From: Typha latifolia
Lineage: Eukaryota > Streptophyta > Magnoliopsida > Poales > Typhaceae
Assembly (NCBI GenBank): GCA_019914945.1
Contig: CM034101.1
Span: forward strand, 6,893,188-6,957,187
Direction of reading: 5' to 3'
Length of the DNA stretch: 64,000 nucleotides
Below are positions 9,735 to 19,959 of this stretch, one piece after another. The position numbers and the translations under genes were made by a program. Each line of letters opens with the position of its first letter. The first letter of the stretch is position 1. The notes under the pieces were generated by a model that saw only the letters and a program-made list of their open reading frames with translations, was not told the DNA's origin and ran no database searches.

Positions 9735-10768
9735 TGAAAAACCCCTAGACACAAGTATGTATCTAAATACTAGGCAATGGTATCACTCGTTCGCTTAAGT
9801 AAAAGTCCGTAGAAATATTAGGAACGAAAGCAGAGATGAACGCCAAGATTTTAACGTGGAAAACTCAAATGGGAAAAAACCACGGATCCAAACTCGGATC
9901 AAAACCAATCACTAGAATAGTAGCAGTTATAAGACTGACTCACAAAACAACCCGTCGATCCAAACGACTTTGTTCTTCTCAGTCTTGCTCGCTAGAACCC
10001 ACGATTCACTGCTTCTCGTGATTGAAGTCCAATCTCAGTAACCCTCGAGATTGATCTTTCGTCTAGATAGCCCTTAAGACGAAAGATTATGTTTTGTAGA
10101 TGAGTGAAACCTTGATAGTTGAAGAACCGATGTAGCCTCAAGAAGTCTCCTTCAATAATGCTTATTTCAACTACCCTCAAGATAGGGCATCACAATCCTT
10201 ATATATGATCTCCAAGATAGAGCCAAATCCAAGTCTTATACGTACTCACGAAAGTCCAATTTTATCAAACTTCGTTGCTGCATTCGAACGCGGCCCGGGT
10301 GTGTTCGAACGGCATGACTTGAACTCAGGTGCGTTCGAACGGGCTCGAGTGCGTTCGAACGCGACAACTTGAATTCTTCAGGTTGCGTTCGAACGCGTTT
10401 GTGAACGCAGCTCTCGATCTGTGTGAACACAGTACCCGCATTGGAATGCATTTGTGAACGTGGCTCTCCGTCTATGTGAACGTAGTACCCGCGTTCGAAT
10501 GCGTTTGTGAACGCGGCTCTCTATCTGTGTGAATGTAGTACCCGCGTTCAAACGTGTTTATGAACACGGCTCTCTGTCTGTGTGAACGTAGTACCCGCGT
10601 TCGAACGCGTTTGTGAATGCGGTGTGAACTCAACGGCTTTTCTCCAATAATCTTGCAATTCTTCAAACCAGAGATATTCTAGACTTGTGTAAAGCTCATA
10701 TACATGAAAAAAATACACTTAGAATATTTTGTACACAATTGGCAACAAATAAAAACCTAATAGGGACA
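9735..10768 (-). mobile_element. 5' LTR of the copia remnant
   Basis: The 1034-bp LTR is bounded on the minus strand by TGTCCCTATTAGG at 10768 and GGGGTTTTTCA at 9735, followed by the PBS and gag. It contains the long GTTCGAACGC array at 10270-10625. No partner LTR is in the window. On its right it abuts the truncated gag of element A, so either this copia inserted there and lost its other end, or the junction is a rearrangement. Confidence 0.7.
10397..10608. repeat. Four tandem 53-bp units, each ending in a GCGTTCGAACGC palindrome
   Basis: Each unit runs GTTTGTGAACGCGGCTCTC, then a TCTGTGTGAACG-like block, AGTACCC, and GCGTTCGAACGC or a deaminated form. The four copies differ mostly by CG-to-TG/CA changes. 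They lie in the U3 side of the copia LTR. Confidence 0.8.
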
Positions 10769-11097
10769 TTCTTGACTTAGCGGCAGCCTAAGTTGCGGCG
10801 GAGCGCTTGACGGATTATTCTACCCGTGAAAATCCAAAGAAGAAACCTTCAATGAGCAATGCAAAGCCCCAAAGGCTGAAAGGCAAAGGGGTGATGCAAA
10901 GCAAAAAGAAGGGATCATGGCAAAAGGGTGCGAAGCCAAACAAGAGTCCCGAGGAGGGGTGCTTCCTATGCGGAGGGCCACATTTTGTGAAGAATTGCCC
11001 GCAACGGAAGTCGCTCAATGCAGTGCAAGCCCAAGAGCAAAGTTCGGAGAGCGACGATGAGAAGTCGACGGAGGGCCCTCGCATGGGGGCATTGTGA
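10769..11097 (+). pseudogene. Element A: GAG C-terminus with zinc knuckle (CRM-like chromovirus)
   Basis: The frame is already open upstream of the first Met (10807), so the N-terminal part of GAG is missing where the copia LTR abuts. It contains a Lys-rich basic region and then a zinc knuckle CFLCGGPHFVKNC (spacing CX2CX3HX4C), the nucleic-acid-binding motif of the nucleocapsid. It ends at TGA 11095-11097, probably a mutated CGA, because the same frame continues directly into the protease. Confidence 0.75.
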
Positions 11098-11577
11098 CTT
11101 CTAGATGCCCTCAAGGCTCAAGTGGGGGAGAAGCGGAAGTCTTTGCCTTCAAAGAACCAAAAGCCAAATGAGCTAATATTCGTCGACATTGAGCTCAATG
11201 GAAAGCCGACGAAGGTGTTGGTTGACACGGGTGCCACTCACAACTTCATAGCGGACCATGAAGCACAACGACTTGGGTTACTCCTTTCGAAGGACTCAAG
11301 TCGAATGAAGGTGGTGAATTCGAAGTCTCAACCGATCGCCAGGCAAGCGAAGGATGTGCATGTTGCGGTTGGGTCTTGGAGAGACAAGGCCAACTTCATG
11401 GCGGTTCCTTTGGATGACTTCCAAGTCATTCTTGGGATGGAATTTCTTAATGCTCTTTGCATGATGGGGGATGAGTCCCCTTGTGTCATCCCAATGGCGA
11501 AGACGACGACGAAGGAGACAAAGCAACTTTCAGCACTTTAGCTGAAGAAGGGTGTCAAGAAGGGTGAGCAAACAATC
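11098..11577 (+). pseudogene. Element A: retropepsin-type protease
   Basis: In the same frame as the gag piece, the active-site motif VLVDTGATHNFI is followed by the flap and VILGMEFL near the C-terminal end. This is the standard layout of gypsy proteases that cleave the polyprotein. A single TAG at 11539-11541 (from CAG) interrupts the frame between protease and RT. The catalytic Asp is intact. Confidence 0.8.
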
Positions 11578-12954
11578 TTGGCGGCCTTGAACCTTGAGGC
11601 GGATCCTTTGGAGAATGGCCCAATTCCTCTTGGGGTCGCAAGGGTTTTGAAGGAGTTTGGGAATGTAATGCCGCCCGAATTGCCAAAGACCTTGCCTCCT
11701 CGGCAAGCGGTGGATCACAAGATCGAATTGGAGCCAAGGGCAAAGCCTCCAGCCCGTGCACCATATCGCATGTCTCCTCCGGAGTTGGTGGAACTTCGGA
11801 AGCAACTTGACGAGTTGCTTAAAGGCGGGTTGATTCGCAGCTCAAAGGCACCGTTTGGGGCGCCGGTGCTATTCCAAAAGAAGCATGATGGAAGTCTACG
11901 ACTATGTGTAGACTATCGCGCCTTGAACAAAGTGACGATCAAGAACAAGTACCCAATCCCTCTCATTGCGGACTTGTTTGATCAAGTTGGAGGAGCACGG
12001 TACTTCTCCAAATTGGACTTGCGGTCGGGGTATTGGCAAGTCAGAGTTGCGGAAAGTGATGAGGCAAAGACAATGTGTGTGACATGTTATGGCGCATTCA
12101 AATTCTTGGTGATGCCATTCGGCTTGACGAATGCCCCTGCAACCTTTTGCACACTCATGAACCAGCTGTTCCATGAGTACCTTGACAAGTTCGTGGTGGT
12201 CTACCTCGACGACATCGTGGTGTACAACAAGACGTTGGAAGAGCACATCCAACATCTCAAAGCCATCTTCAAAGTGCTAAGGGACAACTCCCTCTATGTG
12301 AAGAAGGAGAAGTGCTATTTTGCACAAGAGGAAATCATGTTCCTTGGACACAAAGTTGGCGGAGGAAGCATTCGCTTGGATGAGGAAAAAGTCCATGCCA
12401 TTCATGACTGGGCGAGTCCTTCGAAGGTGACAGAACTTCGTTCGTTTTTGGGACTTGTCAACTATTATCGGTGGTTCATTGCAAGCTACTCGCGGAGGGC
12501 TGTGCCGCTGACTGATTTGCTGAAGAAGGACCGCTCATGGGAGTGGTCAAGCAAATGTCAAGAAGCCTTTGCAGACTTGAAGAGAGCGGTGATGGAGGAA
12601 CCCGTATTGCAGTTGCCAAACTACTCCCTTCCGTTTGAAGTTCACACGGATGCCTCCGATTATGCCATCGGAGGAGTTCTTGTGCAAGGACATCCTGTTG
12701 CTTACGAAAGTCACAAACTGAACGATACGGAGCGGAGGTATACGGTGCATGAAAAGGAGATGACGATGGTCGTACATTGCCTTCGTATTTGGAGGCATTA
12801 TCTCCTTGGGGCTCACTTTGTGGTGAAGACCGACAATGTTGCCTTGAGTTACTTCCAAACTCAAAAGAAGCTCTCTCCAAAGCAAGCAAGATGGCAAGAC
12901 TTCTTGGCTGAATTTGACATGGTTTTGGAATACAAACCAGGTCGAACCAATTAG
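11578..12954 (+). pseudogene. Element A: reverse transcriptase and RNase H, nearly intact
   Basis: The 458 codons read through the RT fingers ([29 protein letters not shown]), the palm ([28 protein letters not shown]) and the catalytic YLDDIVVY, then the RNase H start ([13 protein letters not shown]) and its later acidic motif (KTDNVA). The combination [18 protein letters not shown] with [11 protein letters not shown] and [14 protein letters not shown] is characteristic of the CRM/Galadriel side of the chromoviruses. CRM elements are often centromeric. The frame stops at TAG 12952-12954 just before VADALSRK. Confidence 0.85.
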
Positions 12955-13585
12955 GTTGCGGATGCCTTAAGCCGCAAGGCTGAACTTGCTACTCTCAAAG
13001 TGGTGGCGAATGAGAGTATAAGCCAAGTGCAAGCGTCGCTTCTGAAGAAGATTCGCGAGGGGATGCAAAGTGATCTGATGGCGGAGACCCTCAAGAAGCT
13101 TGTAAACGAAGGCAAGACGCGACGGTTTTAGGTCCAAGAGGGACTCATCATGACAAAAGGAAACCGCGTGTACGTGCCCCAGGCGAACAACTTGAGAAGA
13201 AAACTGCTCAAAGAGTGTCATGACACCTTGTGGGCAGGTCATCCGGGCATACATCGGACCTTGGCTCTTGTGGAAAGAGTATATTATTGGCCAAAGATGG
13301 GGGAAGACGTCGAAGAGTACGTGCGCACTTGTCTCATTTGCCAACAAGACAAGGTGGAGTGCGCGAAGCCTTATGGGTTGTTGGTACCGCTTCCCGTTCC
13401 TGAGCGGCCATGGGAAAGTGTTTCTATGGACTTCACATCGAGCTTGCCAAAGGTCGGGGACATTGGCTCAGTGTTGGTTGTGGTGGATCGGTTCTCAAAG
13501 TATGCGACTTTCATACCGGCTACGCTGCATTGCACCGCTAATGAAGCAGCTCGGTTGTTCCTAAGGCATGTGGCCAAATATTCCT
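12955..13585 (+). pseudogene. Element A: integrase N-terminal half, truncated
   Basis: After [11 protein letters not shown] the frame (one TAG at 13129-13131) gives the integrase zinc-binding domain (H...HPGIHRTL, then CLICQQ) and the first core Asp in SMDFTSSLP, followed by VVVDRFSKYATFIP. It ends abruptly after LRHVAKY at about 13583, where LTR-type sequence begins. The second Asp, the Glu and the C-terminal domain are absent. All four stops in A fit C-to-T or G-to-A changes. Confidence 0.8.
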
Positions 13586-13685
13586 GAGCCACCTCCATCA
13601 ACTACTCGGCCTCCACTCCATCATCACCTCCATCTTATATCTAGGAATCCATGCCTCCACCCGCGGATCAAGCCAGTTCATAACA
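13586..13685 (+). mobile_element. Element A-prime: 3' end of its 5' LTR
   Basis: This segment (GAGCCACCTCCATCAACTAC through CAGTTCATAACA) matches 19826-19959 except for a 30-bp internal gap. It is followed by a PBS, so it is the end of a 5' LTR whose first part has been lost at the junction with A's integrase. Confidence 0.65.
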
Positions 13686-13687
13686 AT

Positions 13688-13700
13688 CGGTATCAGAGCC
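13688..13700 (+). other. PBS of element A-prime
   Basis: CGGTATCAGAGCC follows the LTR end and differs by one base from the initiator Met-tRNA primer-binding site. Confidence 0.65.
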
Positions 13701-13718
13701 AACAATTATCGGACCGTC

Positions 13719-13740
13719 ATGACTACCACGAGACCGAAGG
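13719..13740 (+). pseudogene. Element A-prime: first codons of gag, cut by element B
   Basis: The ATG at 13719 starts MTTTRPK. The frame is interrupted by element B after the target duplication GAAGG (13736-13740) and resumes in the same frame at 19179, after the second GAAGG. Confidence 0.7.
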
Positions 13741-14645
13741 TGTTACGATCACGCCTCTGGCTATGGAGCTATGATACCAGCTTGATACGATCTCGCCTTT
13801 TTGGTGAAGGGTCGATCTCTTCCAATTCTTGATCTGGACTAGATCTGGCATGGAAGTTTGAAATATGATCTCGAAATATGCCGCCGTCGGATCGACGTGA
13901 AACTTTGATATGTTGTAGCCCCAGAAAAGATCTTTCCAACAAATCTAGTTCCAGGCGAATCGGAGTTGTGGATCTCGAGATATAGTCCGTTTAGTGGACA
14001 AACATTAGGATGCTCTGTTTTGGATTCGTGGATGGAGGCACGAGATCCTAGGTAATGATGGTTGGTTGAAGGTGGACCGGTGTTAATGTGGTGGCACCGG
14101 TGAAAAGTGATGGTGGAAGGGTTGTGGTTGATGGAAGGATTAGGGCAAGTGTGGGATAGATTGGACGAAAGGGGAGAAGAGGGCCACCCCTAAGGGACTA
14201 GGGTGATTAGCCGGATGAGGGAGGTTAGAAGCGGCGTCGCCGGGGATTGAGAGAACGGGAGCGAAGAAGACAAAGGAGGCAAGGCAAAACTCAATCTCAA
14301 ATCAACCCTAAAAACACAATTTTCGTCGACCGCGTTTGAACTCGCCCGACCGCGTTCGAATGCACCGAGTTCGCTCTTCTGGATTTGCGAACGCGATGCA
14401 GGCATTCGAACGTGCGATCGAACGCGCCTGTCGGTATTTGTGAACGCGATGCAGGCGTTCACAGTGCGTTCGAACGCATAGTACATTCTCTTCACCACGT
14501 TCACAACCCCGTTCACAAACCGCGTTCGAACTCACTCCACCCGCGTTCGAACGCAACTTACAGAAAACTTATTAAACATGAAACAAAAACACTCCTAAAG
14601 TGAATCCATGCTCGAGACGACGTTGGTGAAGTCTGAATCGTATCA
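13741..14645 (-). repeat. Element B 3' LTR
   Basis: The 905-bp copy lacks about 65 bp around the TATA box (at about 14302) and one palindrome block compared with the 5' LTR. It is preceded (minus strand) by a purine-rich GCGGAAGCGTGGTGGAT tract, the likely second-strand primer. Confidence 0.85.
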
Positions 14646-16478
14646 ATCCACCACGCTTCCGCAACCTTGTCCTCAAGGTTTGAAATTTGGGAAGCGATCT
14701 TTGAACTTTGACTCAAGCTCCTCCATGGTATGATCTTCTGGATTGGTTCCCCACATATCTGAAGATATAGGAAATGTTGGTGCTGAGAAAGAGGCAAGCT
14801 CACTTGTGTCCGATTGGCGCGAAAGAGCGTCGGCTGCTCGATTTTCAATCCCCTTTTTGTAGACTAATTCATAGTCATACCCAAGGAGTTTTGTGACCCA
14901 CCGTTGTTGGGCTGGGGTGTGCACACGTTGCTTCATGAAGTAGGGTAAGCTACGTTGGTCCGTGCGGATAGTAAACCGTTAGCCAATCAAGTAGGGTCGC
15001 CATTTGGTGACGGCGTGTAGAATCGCTAGCATTTCGCTCTCGTAGGTAGATAGCTGTCGCGACTGACTTGACAATGCTTTGCTCATATATGCCACGGGTC
15101 TGCCCTCTTGCATCAAAACTGCTCCAATGCCCTCACTCGAAGCGTCGCACTCCACCACAAAGGGCTTGCCAAAATCTGGTAGTGCTAGAACCTAAGCTGT
15201 AGACATAGCTGTCTTCAAGGCTTCGAAGGCCTCCGTTGCTTTGCCCGTCCATTGAAACCCACCTTTTCTAAGTAAGGAGGTCAGTGGGGCAGCAATTTTG
15301 CCATAGTTGGCAACAAATCGTCAGTAGTACCCTGTCAATCCAAGGAATCCCCTAAATTCCCTCTGATTAGTAGGAATCGGCCAATCCACCATATTCTTGA
15401 TCTTGCTTGGGTCGGCTTCCACTCCTTTTACAGAGATTATATGCCCCAAGTACTCCACTCTTGACTCTCCCCAAAGACACTTGCTCATCTTAACTTTTAG
15501 CTGGTTTTGTCGCAAGATATTTAATACCTCCCGCACGTGCCGCAAGTGCTCACTCCAATTCCTGCTATATACTAGAATATCGTCAAAGAAGACGAACATG
15601 TACCGACGCAAGAGTGGGTGGAAGAGGTCATTCATCAGCCCTTGGAAGGTGGCCGGTGCATTGGTGAGCCCAAACGACATGACTCGGAACTCATAGTGGC
15701 CATCGTGAGTTCGGAACGCCGTTTTGTGTACATCTTCAGGGTCGACTCAGATTTGATGGTATCCCGCTCTTAAGTCAAGTTTGCTGAAGTAGGCCGACCC
15801 TGTGAGCTCATCCAGCAACTCCTCGATCACCGGTATTGGATACCGGTCCTTGGTGATAATTGCATTCAAGGCTCGGTAGTCGACGCAAAACCGCCAACTC
15901 CGGTCTTTCTTCCGAACCAGCAGCACCGGCGATGAGTAGGCACTTCTACTCGGTTGAATAATCCCTTGCTCGAGCATTTCCTCCACCAATTTACTGATCT
16001 CTTCCTTCTGGACATGCGGGTACCGATAGGGTCGGACATTTGCAGGTTCAGCCCCTGGAATGATTTGGATGCGATGGTCATGACGACGGTTCGACGGTAG
16101 TCCTCAGGGTTCCTTGAAGAGATCCTGAAACTCCTGCAGCAGCTCTTCCATGTCAGAGGCTACTTCCCTTGGTGGTGGATGTTCTGGTTCAACAACAGCC
16201 ATTTGCAATAGTAGAGCTCGATCCCCTGCACAAGGAAAACCCATAAGTGGTTGCAATGTCGGCCCTTGCCGCGGTTGATTTCCATCCAGTAGCACCCTTC
16301 TTCCATTCCTCCAAAATGTTAGTGTGAGGTTTGAGAAATCAAATGTTACGGGCCCCAAGCTTTGAAGCCATTGAGTCCCCAAAACAATGTCGGCACCTTG
16401 CAAGGCCAACGGATAAAGGTCCAATGTGAAAGTTTGGCCTTGCACCTTCAATTCCACACCTCCACAAATAAAATTTGC
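14646..16478 (-). pseudogene. Element B: protease C-terminus, RT and RNase H, with integrase deleted
   Basis: Read on the minus strand: protease end (GADIVLGTQWLQSLG), RT fingers ([22 protein letters not shown]), palm ([29 protein letters not shown]), catalytic motif [12 protein letters not shown], and connection (EYLGHIIS, FRGFLGLTGYY). RNase H follows (VECDAS, YMSKALS, RTDQRSLPYF) and ends AADALSRQSDTSEL. The sequence then jumps from SAPTFPISSDMWG to [16 protein letters not shown] and stop. In chromodomain-bearing relatives (25206-25823) a full integrase and chromodomain lie between these points. In-frame stops occur after HQI, after GYY, before VLALPDF, inside the RNase H and elsewhere. 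Several are CGA-to-TGA. Confidence 0.85.
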
Positions 16479-18134
16479 TCACAATGTGGTGCCATCTCCG
16501 ATCGTCACATCAAACCCTTCCGTGGGTTCCAACTCGAGCCCAATCTTCCTAAGGAGCCTCTTGTCAATGAAGTTGTGGGTGGACCCGGTGTCAATCAAGA
16601 TTCTCACTGTGGTTTTCTTGACTACCCCGTTCACCCGCAAGGTCTTTGGCGCAGCTGTCCCCGAATAGGCGTGGAGGGAGATTTCGGCTATCATGTCCTC
16701 CATGGGTTGCTCCTCAGCTTCTTCTCCTTGATGTCCAGCCACATCTGCACCTTCAGCTGCAAACTCATCCTCCGCTTCCTCCAATCCATCGATTAGCATC
16801 ACCGATCCCATCAGTTTAGTGCAGCGATGCCCGGGTACAAACTTCTCATCACAATGGAAGCATAGGCCCTTGGCTCTTCTTTCTTCTACTTGGGCTGGTG
16901 TGAGTGCTCGTCCCGGACCTCTAGGTGCATACTTCACATCTTTGGATGGCTTCAAGGGTGCTCGAGGAGGTACCACTGTAGCAGCAACCCTTGGTACTCC
17001 GATAGTATTTCCCACCGCTATGTTTAGTTGAGCTTGATTGCGGCTTCCTTGGCTCATCCAACTCTGTTTCAATTGTATCTTCATGGCCCTAGGTTTGTCT
17101 TCCATAAGCACCGCATCTTCGAAGGCCTCCTTTAAGGTTCTAGGCCTTAAAGCCCTCACATCAGCTTGTATGTCACCCCACAGCCCGGAGATGAAGGTGC
17201 TGCGAAGTTGCTGATCCGTCCATGGTGGATGACATCGGCTACTAATCCTCTCAAATTCTTCTTGGTATGACTCAACCATGGTCTTTTGCACCGTCTTTGA
17301 GAGGAGAGCATCAACGTCTTCATATCCCAATGCTCCAAATCGCCGTGTGATATCGGCGCAAAATTCAGCCCAAGTTTCAATAGCCTCAGTGGCATTGGCT
17401 GCTCGAAACCAATGAAGCGTCGCATCCTCAAGGTGGAAGCTCGCAAGCATCACCTTGTACTCTTCCGCCGTTCCTTGGTATGCAAAGAATTGCTTCGCCC
17501 TATACAACCAATCGATCGGGTCGCCACCTTTGAACTTGGGGAATTTGAGACGCACGACTTGTCCACGGATGCCATTGTCTCGTTCCGGATCATGTCCTTG
17601 TCTAACCGGGGGAGGAGGCACCATGAAGGGTTGATGATCCCTCCTTCGGTTTTGGTTAACTTGCCGTGGTTCCGGATTGTATTGACCCGCCCACGGATCT
17701 TGATCTCCAAGGCGGTCTCTATAGTGGTTCACCCGTCGGATGGGTTCACCTGCAACTGGACCTAGTGTAACCATCCTTGCTTGCCTCTGCCCATAGGGTG
17801 GTGGTAGCAGCGGCTCTTGTGGTTGCAAAGGCTGAACCGGTGGCGGTGGGTTCAAGGGGGTGGACTCGCGTCGTGGGGTCGATAGTGCTTTCCCGTTCGC
17901 CATTGCTTCCCTTGTCGCCCGTAGTTCTCGCATCATCTCCATCATCATCTGGTTGTTGATGGCCATTTGCTCTGAAAGAGACCCCAACACGACTTGAACG
18001 CTAGGTTCTACCATATTCTGATTAGATCGGGCGGTTCCACGGGTGGAAGTCCCTGCAATCGTTTCTCCCTTCTCTATTGGGAGAATCTCTTCTTCATCAT
18101 CTCGCCGTGCAGCCATAGATCTGGTTGTCGTCAT
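16479..18134 (-). pseudogene. Element B: GAG and N-terminal protease
   Basis: The start MTTTRSMAARR (ATG at 18134) lies just inside the PBS and is conserved in F (45495) and C (27734). Upstream codons fall in LTR/PBS and are not coding. The 551 codons contain: a helical segment (QMAINNQMMMEMM, about 60-75); a Pro/Gln-rich linker; the retrotransposon gag core (FKGGDPIDWLYRAKQFF, LHWFRAA, SRCHPPWTDQQL, about 195-340); and a knuckle-like Cys/His motif CFHCDEKFVPGHRC (about 422-436, spacing CX2CX7HXC). The protease active site LIDTGSTHNFI (about 515) follows. The frame ends at TGA 16479-16481 within the protease. The same stop is present in element F. Confidence 0.85.
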
Positions 18135-18159
18135 TGGAAGCGCTTGTCCGAGGAACGGT

Positions 18160-18175
18160 GGCTCTGATACCAGCT
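18160..18175 (-). other. PBS of element B, with a second PBS-like copy inside the LTR end
   Basis: On the minus strand CTGGTATCAGAGCC follows the LTR end (GATCGTAACA|AGC). A second copy, CTGGTATCAGAGCTCC (18202-18215), lies 40 bp earlier within the LTR end, next to the sub-terminal repeat GATCGTATCA. The 3' LTR carries the same second copy. Confidence 0.75.
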
Positions 18176-19173
18176 TGTTACGATCACGCCTCTGGCTATG
18201 GAGCTCTGATACCAGCTTGATACGATCTCGCCTTTTTGGTGAAGGGTCGATCTCTTCCAATTCTTGATCTGGACTAGATCTGGCACGGAACTTTGAAATA
18301 AGATCTCGAAATATGCCGCCGTCGGATCGATGTGAAACTTTGATATGTTGTAGCCCCAGAAAATAGCTTTCCAAAAAATCTAGTTTCAGGCGAATCGGAG
18401 TTGTGGATCTCTAGATATAGTCCATTTAGTGGACGAACATCAGGATGCTCTGTTTTGGATTCATGGATGGAGGCACGAGATCCTAGGTAATGATGATTGG
18501 TTGAAGGTGGACCGGCGTTAATGTGGTGGCACCGGTGAAAAGTGATGGTGGAAGGGTTGTGGTTGATGGAAGGATTAGGGCAAGTGTGGGATAGATTGGA
18601 CGAAGGGGGAGAAGAGGGCCACCCCTAAGGGACTAGGGTGATTAGCCGGACGAGGGAGATTAGAAGCGGCGTCGCCGGGGATTGAGAGAACGGGAGCGAA
18701 GAAGACGAAGGAGGCAAGAAAAACTCAATCTCAATAATCAATAATCAATTTGATTGCCTACCACATCCTTTTATAGGCTAACCAACAACTCAAATTAACC
18801 CTAAAAACATAATTTTAGTCGACCGCGTTCGAACTCGCCCGACCGCGTTCGAACGCACCGAGTTCGCTCTTCTGGATTTGCGAATGCGATGCAGGCGTTC
18901 GAACGCGCGATCGAACGCGCCTGTCGGTATTTGCGCACGCGATGTAGGCGATCACAGTGCGTTCGAACGCGCCGCGTTCGAACGCACAGTACATTCTCTT
19001 CACCACGTTCACAACCCCGTTCACAAATCGCGTTCGAACTCACTCCACCCGCGTTCGAACGCGACTTACAGAAAACTTATTTTAATGGAAATTAAACACT
19101 AAAACATGAAACAAAAACACTCCTAAAGTGAATCCATGCTTGAGACGACGTCGGTGAAGTCTGAATTGTATCA
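18176..19173 (-). repeat. Element B 5' LTR
   Basis: The 998-bp LTR has U3 at the right end. It contains the GCGTTCGAACGC array (18820-19065), a TATA box, a GA/CT-rich leader, and at the left end the doubled PBS-like module. The inverted termini are TGATACGAT and ATCGTAACA. Confidence 0.85.
18770..18775 (-). promoter_or_regulatory. TATA box of element B 5' LTR
   Basis: TATAAA on the minus strand in the context GCCTATAAAAGG, at the same place as in element F (44864-44869). It is missing from the 3' LTR of B because of the 65-bp deletion. Confidence 0.65.
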
Positions 19174-19178
19174 GAAGG

Positions 19179-19612
19179 TAGCAAAACAAATGAGCGAGCA
19201 AGGTATGGAGACAGACCACTCGGCTCTGTCAAGATTGCCATCTCGACAGAGCTCACGAGGTCGGAGGAAAGGCCCTCCCGATCTCTCACAAAACCTAGCG
19301 CTCACGGCACAAACGTTGTTGGACATCAAGGTGATCCTTGTGGACACGAACCAAAGTCGTCCAAGGCGTACACTTGATCATACCAATCGTGGGGAAGGTA
19401 ATCAAGGCGACACACTAACAATAGCAAGCGCAGTCATCGAACTAGATCAAGCCATGACAACGTGGGTTGAACCTGCACCGAGGGCACCTCCACAACATGA
19501 TGAAGGACCACTGAGGTATACATCACTATCAAAAGAAACCTTGCTGCCAACATCGATAGCTAGGAATCCCAAAGCGGTCGTCAACCATCACCAACTAGTG
19601 CCACCTCTTTTG
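19179..19612 (+). pseudogene. Element A-prime: gag continuation
   Basis: After the second GAAGG the frame begun at 13719 continues for about 140 codons (KQMSEQGMETDHSALSRLPS and on). It has Arg/Ser-rich and Pro-rich stretches but no recognisable capsid core or zinc knuckle. It then runs into LTR-type CT-rich sequence and stops at 19672. Exact frame continuity across the 5.4-kb insertion is good evidence that this was a reading frame. No pol is present, so A-prime is either a small non-autonomous element or an internally deleted one. Confidence 0.55.
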
Positions 19613-19959
19613 TTGGCACGGTCTCGTCTAGCTTCTAATCTCTCTCTGCCGTCGATCCCCCTAGTCCTGTAGGGTAGGCCTACTTCTCCTACTTCGTCTC
19701 TTTATCTTAACCGTCTCTACCTTCCGTACAGTTTTTACCACAGTTGTAGGCCAATCATAGTCTTTCAACCATCTATCGCATCCGCATCCGCATCCACAAA
19801 CCACCACCACCATCATCTATTGCCGAGCCACCTCCATCAACTACTCGGCCTCTACTCCATCATCATCTCCATTCTATACCTAGGAATCCGTGCCTCTAAC
19901 TCGCGGATCCCAAATCCCATGCAGAACCGCTACGAATCAGATCAAGCTGGTTCATAACA
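19613..19959 (+). mobile_element. Element A-prime: 3' LTR (3' part)
   Basis: This is CT-rich leader-like sequence (similar in layout to the B LTR leader: CTTCTAATCTCTCTC, CCCTAGTCC), then GAGCCACCTCC through GGTTCATAACA, matching 13586-13685. The U3 and TATA region are not present between gag and this block. Confidence 0.55.

Larger units (their letters stand above)
13741..19173 (-). mobile_element. Element B: Reina-like chromovirus lacking integrase, complete with TSD
   Basis: Complete LTR-to-LTR element in minus orientation. The 5' LTR is 18176-19173 and the 3' LTR 13741-14645. Both begin (minus strand) TGATACGATT and end GATCGTAACA. The target duplication GAAGG is perfect (13736-13740 and 19174-19178). 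The internal order is gag, protease, RT, RNase H, then directly the last about 20 codons of pol. The whole integrase and most of the chromodomain are missing. At least six in-frame stops break pol. The LTRs differ by two indels (about 65 and 28 bp) and scattered substitutions, so it is older than element F. Confidence 0.9.

Noticed and set aside
10270..10625. GTTCGAAC motifs as tRNA B boxes (pol III internal promoters)
   Set aside because: The tRNA B box needs GTTCGANNC. The palindrome GCGTTCGAACGC puts G where the final C is required, and no A box or cloverleaf is present.
18820..19065. TTCGAA clusters as heat shock elements
   Set aside because: Heat shock elements alternate GAA and TTC with two spacer bases. 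Here the halves touch (TTCGAA), so the spacing is wrong.
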